Source of the DNA: Palaemon carinicauda
Lineage: Eukaryota; Arthropoda; Malacostraca; Decapoda; Palaemonidae
Assembly (NCBI RefSeq): GCF_036898095.1
Contig: NC_090729.1
Coordinates: 64,137,132 to 64,201,131, forward strand
Length of the DNA stretch: 64,000 bases
Direction: 5' to 3'
Part shown: positions 63,805-64,000 of the stretch, piece after piece
Numbering within the stretch: position 1 is the first letter of the stretch
Layout: every line of letters begins with the position of its first letter
Notes under the pieces: model-generated
Seen by the model: the letters and a program-made list of their open reading frames with translations, nothing else
Told to the model about the DNA's origin: nothing
Database searches by the model: none
Translations under genes and position numbers: made by a program

Positions 63805-64000
63805 TAATGATTATGGGACCACTATAGGTGTGAAATTAAATGTGAGTGCCAGCAGTACATCTCACAGAGGGAAAATCCTCCTGGTCAACGCCTACCAAAG
63901 TATAAACCTGCAAGTAGATCACCTTCTAAAGTAGCAACCTAAGTGTAGATCAGATACTAAAATAGGAACCTGAAGGTAGATTAACTTACTAAAGTAAAAA

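Overview
This is eukaryotic, AT-rich, repeat-dominated DNA. I found no convincing host protein-coding gene, tRNA or rRNA. The mixture of I-clade, Jockey-like and L2/CR1-like LINEs, BEL/Pao and Ty3-type LTR elements, a GIY-YIG Penelope-like element, several MITEs and very long (TA)n, (CT)n, (GA)n and (TTA)n runs fits a decapod crustacean such as a shrimp or crab. That assignment is an inference from repeat composition, not from a marker gene. The sequence reads as intergenic or heterochromatic and is built by repeated insertion of elements into older elements.

Layout, left to right. 0.5-1.6 kb: a broken Gag-like ORF (possibly DIRS-type) cut off where a Ty3-type LTR element begins. 1.6-4.0 kb: that element, with two LTRs, gag and protease; its RT, RNase H and integrase are missing. 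5.3-10.9 kb: a nearly intact I-clade LINE on the minus strand (zinc-knuckle ORF1 and endonuclease-RT-RNase H ORF2), broken by one homopolymer frameshift and one stop codon. 12.5-13.0 kb: an SGNH-hydrolase pseudogene. 13.4-17.0 kb: a piggyBac-like non-autonomous element containing twelve ~186-bp satellite monomers in A-B alternation. 17.8-19.0 kb: an L2/CR1-type RT fragment. 20.1-22.5 kb: a BEL/Pao gag remnant.

The middle holds the most informative structure. One unnamed non-coding repeat family of at least ~1.6 kb occurs three times. Copy A (~22.9-26.1 kb, +) is split by a 1.7-kb LTR element that lacks coding capacity and has a proline-tRNA-type primer site. Copy B (~38.2-28.3 kb, -) is split by an 8.3-kb BEL/Pao element with 1.0-kb LTRs and a perfect 5-bp target duplication. 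Copy C (~47.2-48.9 kb, +) is uninterrupted and serves as the empty-site reference. Two MITEs lie at 26.1-27.3 kb.

The right third contains a degenerate I-like LINE (38.8-41.3 kb), a 5'-truncated Jockey-like LINE with a poly(A) tail (42.6-43.7 kb), a 63-bp minisatellite of about 40 units (44.3-46.9 kb), compound microsatellites including a (TC)n(TA)n(GA)n palindrome at 52 kb, a foldback element with ~200-bp arms and a 9-bp target duplication (52.9 kb), a 684-bp MITE at a TA site (54.4 kb), two head-to-head Penelope-like copies with a hammerhead-like motif (55.2-57.0 kb), a decayed Ty3-type pol (60.9-58.7 kb) and an 82-bp tandem repeat with two hairpins (63.2 kb).

The genes here do not form a pathway. 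What connects them is nesting and decay of mobile elements, which gives a relative insertion order for several of them.
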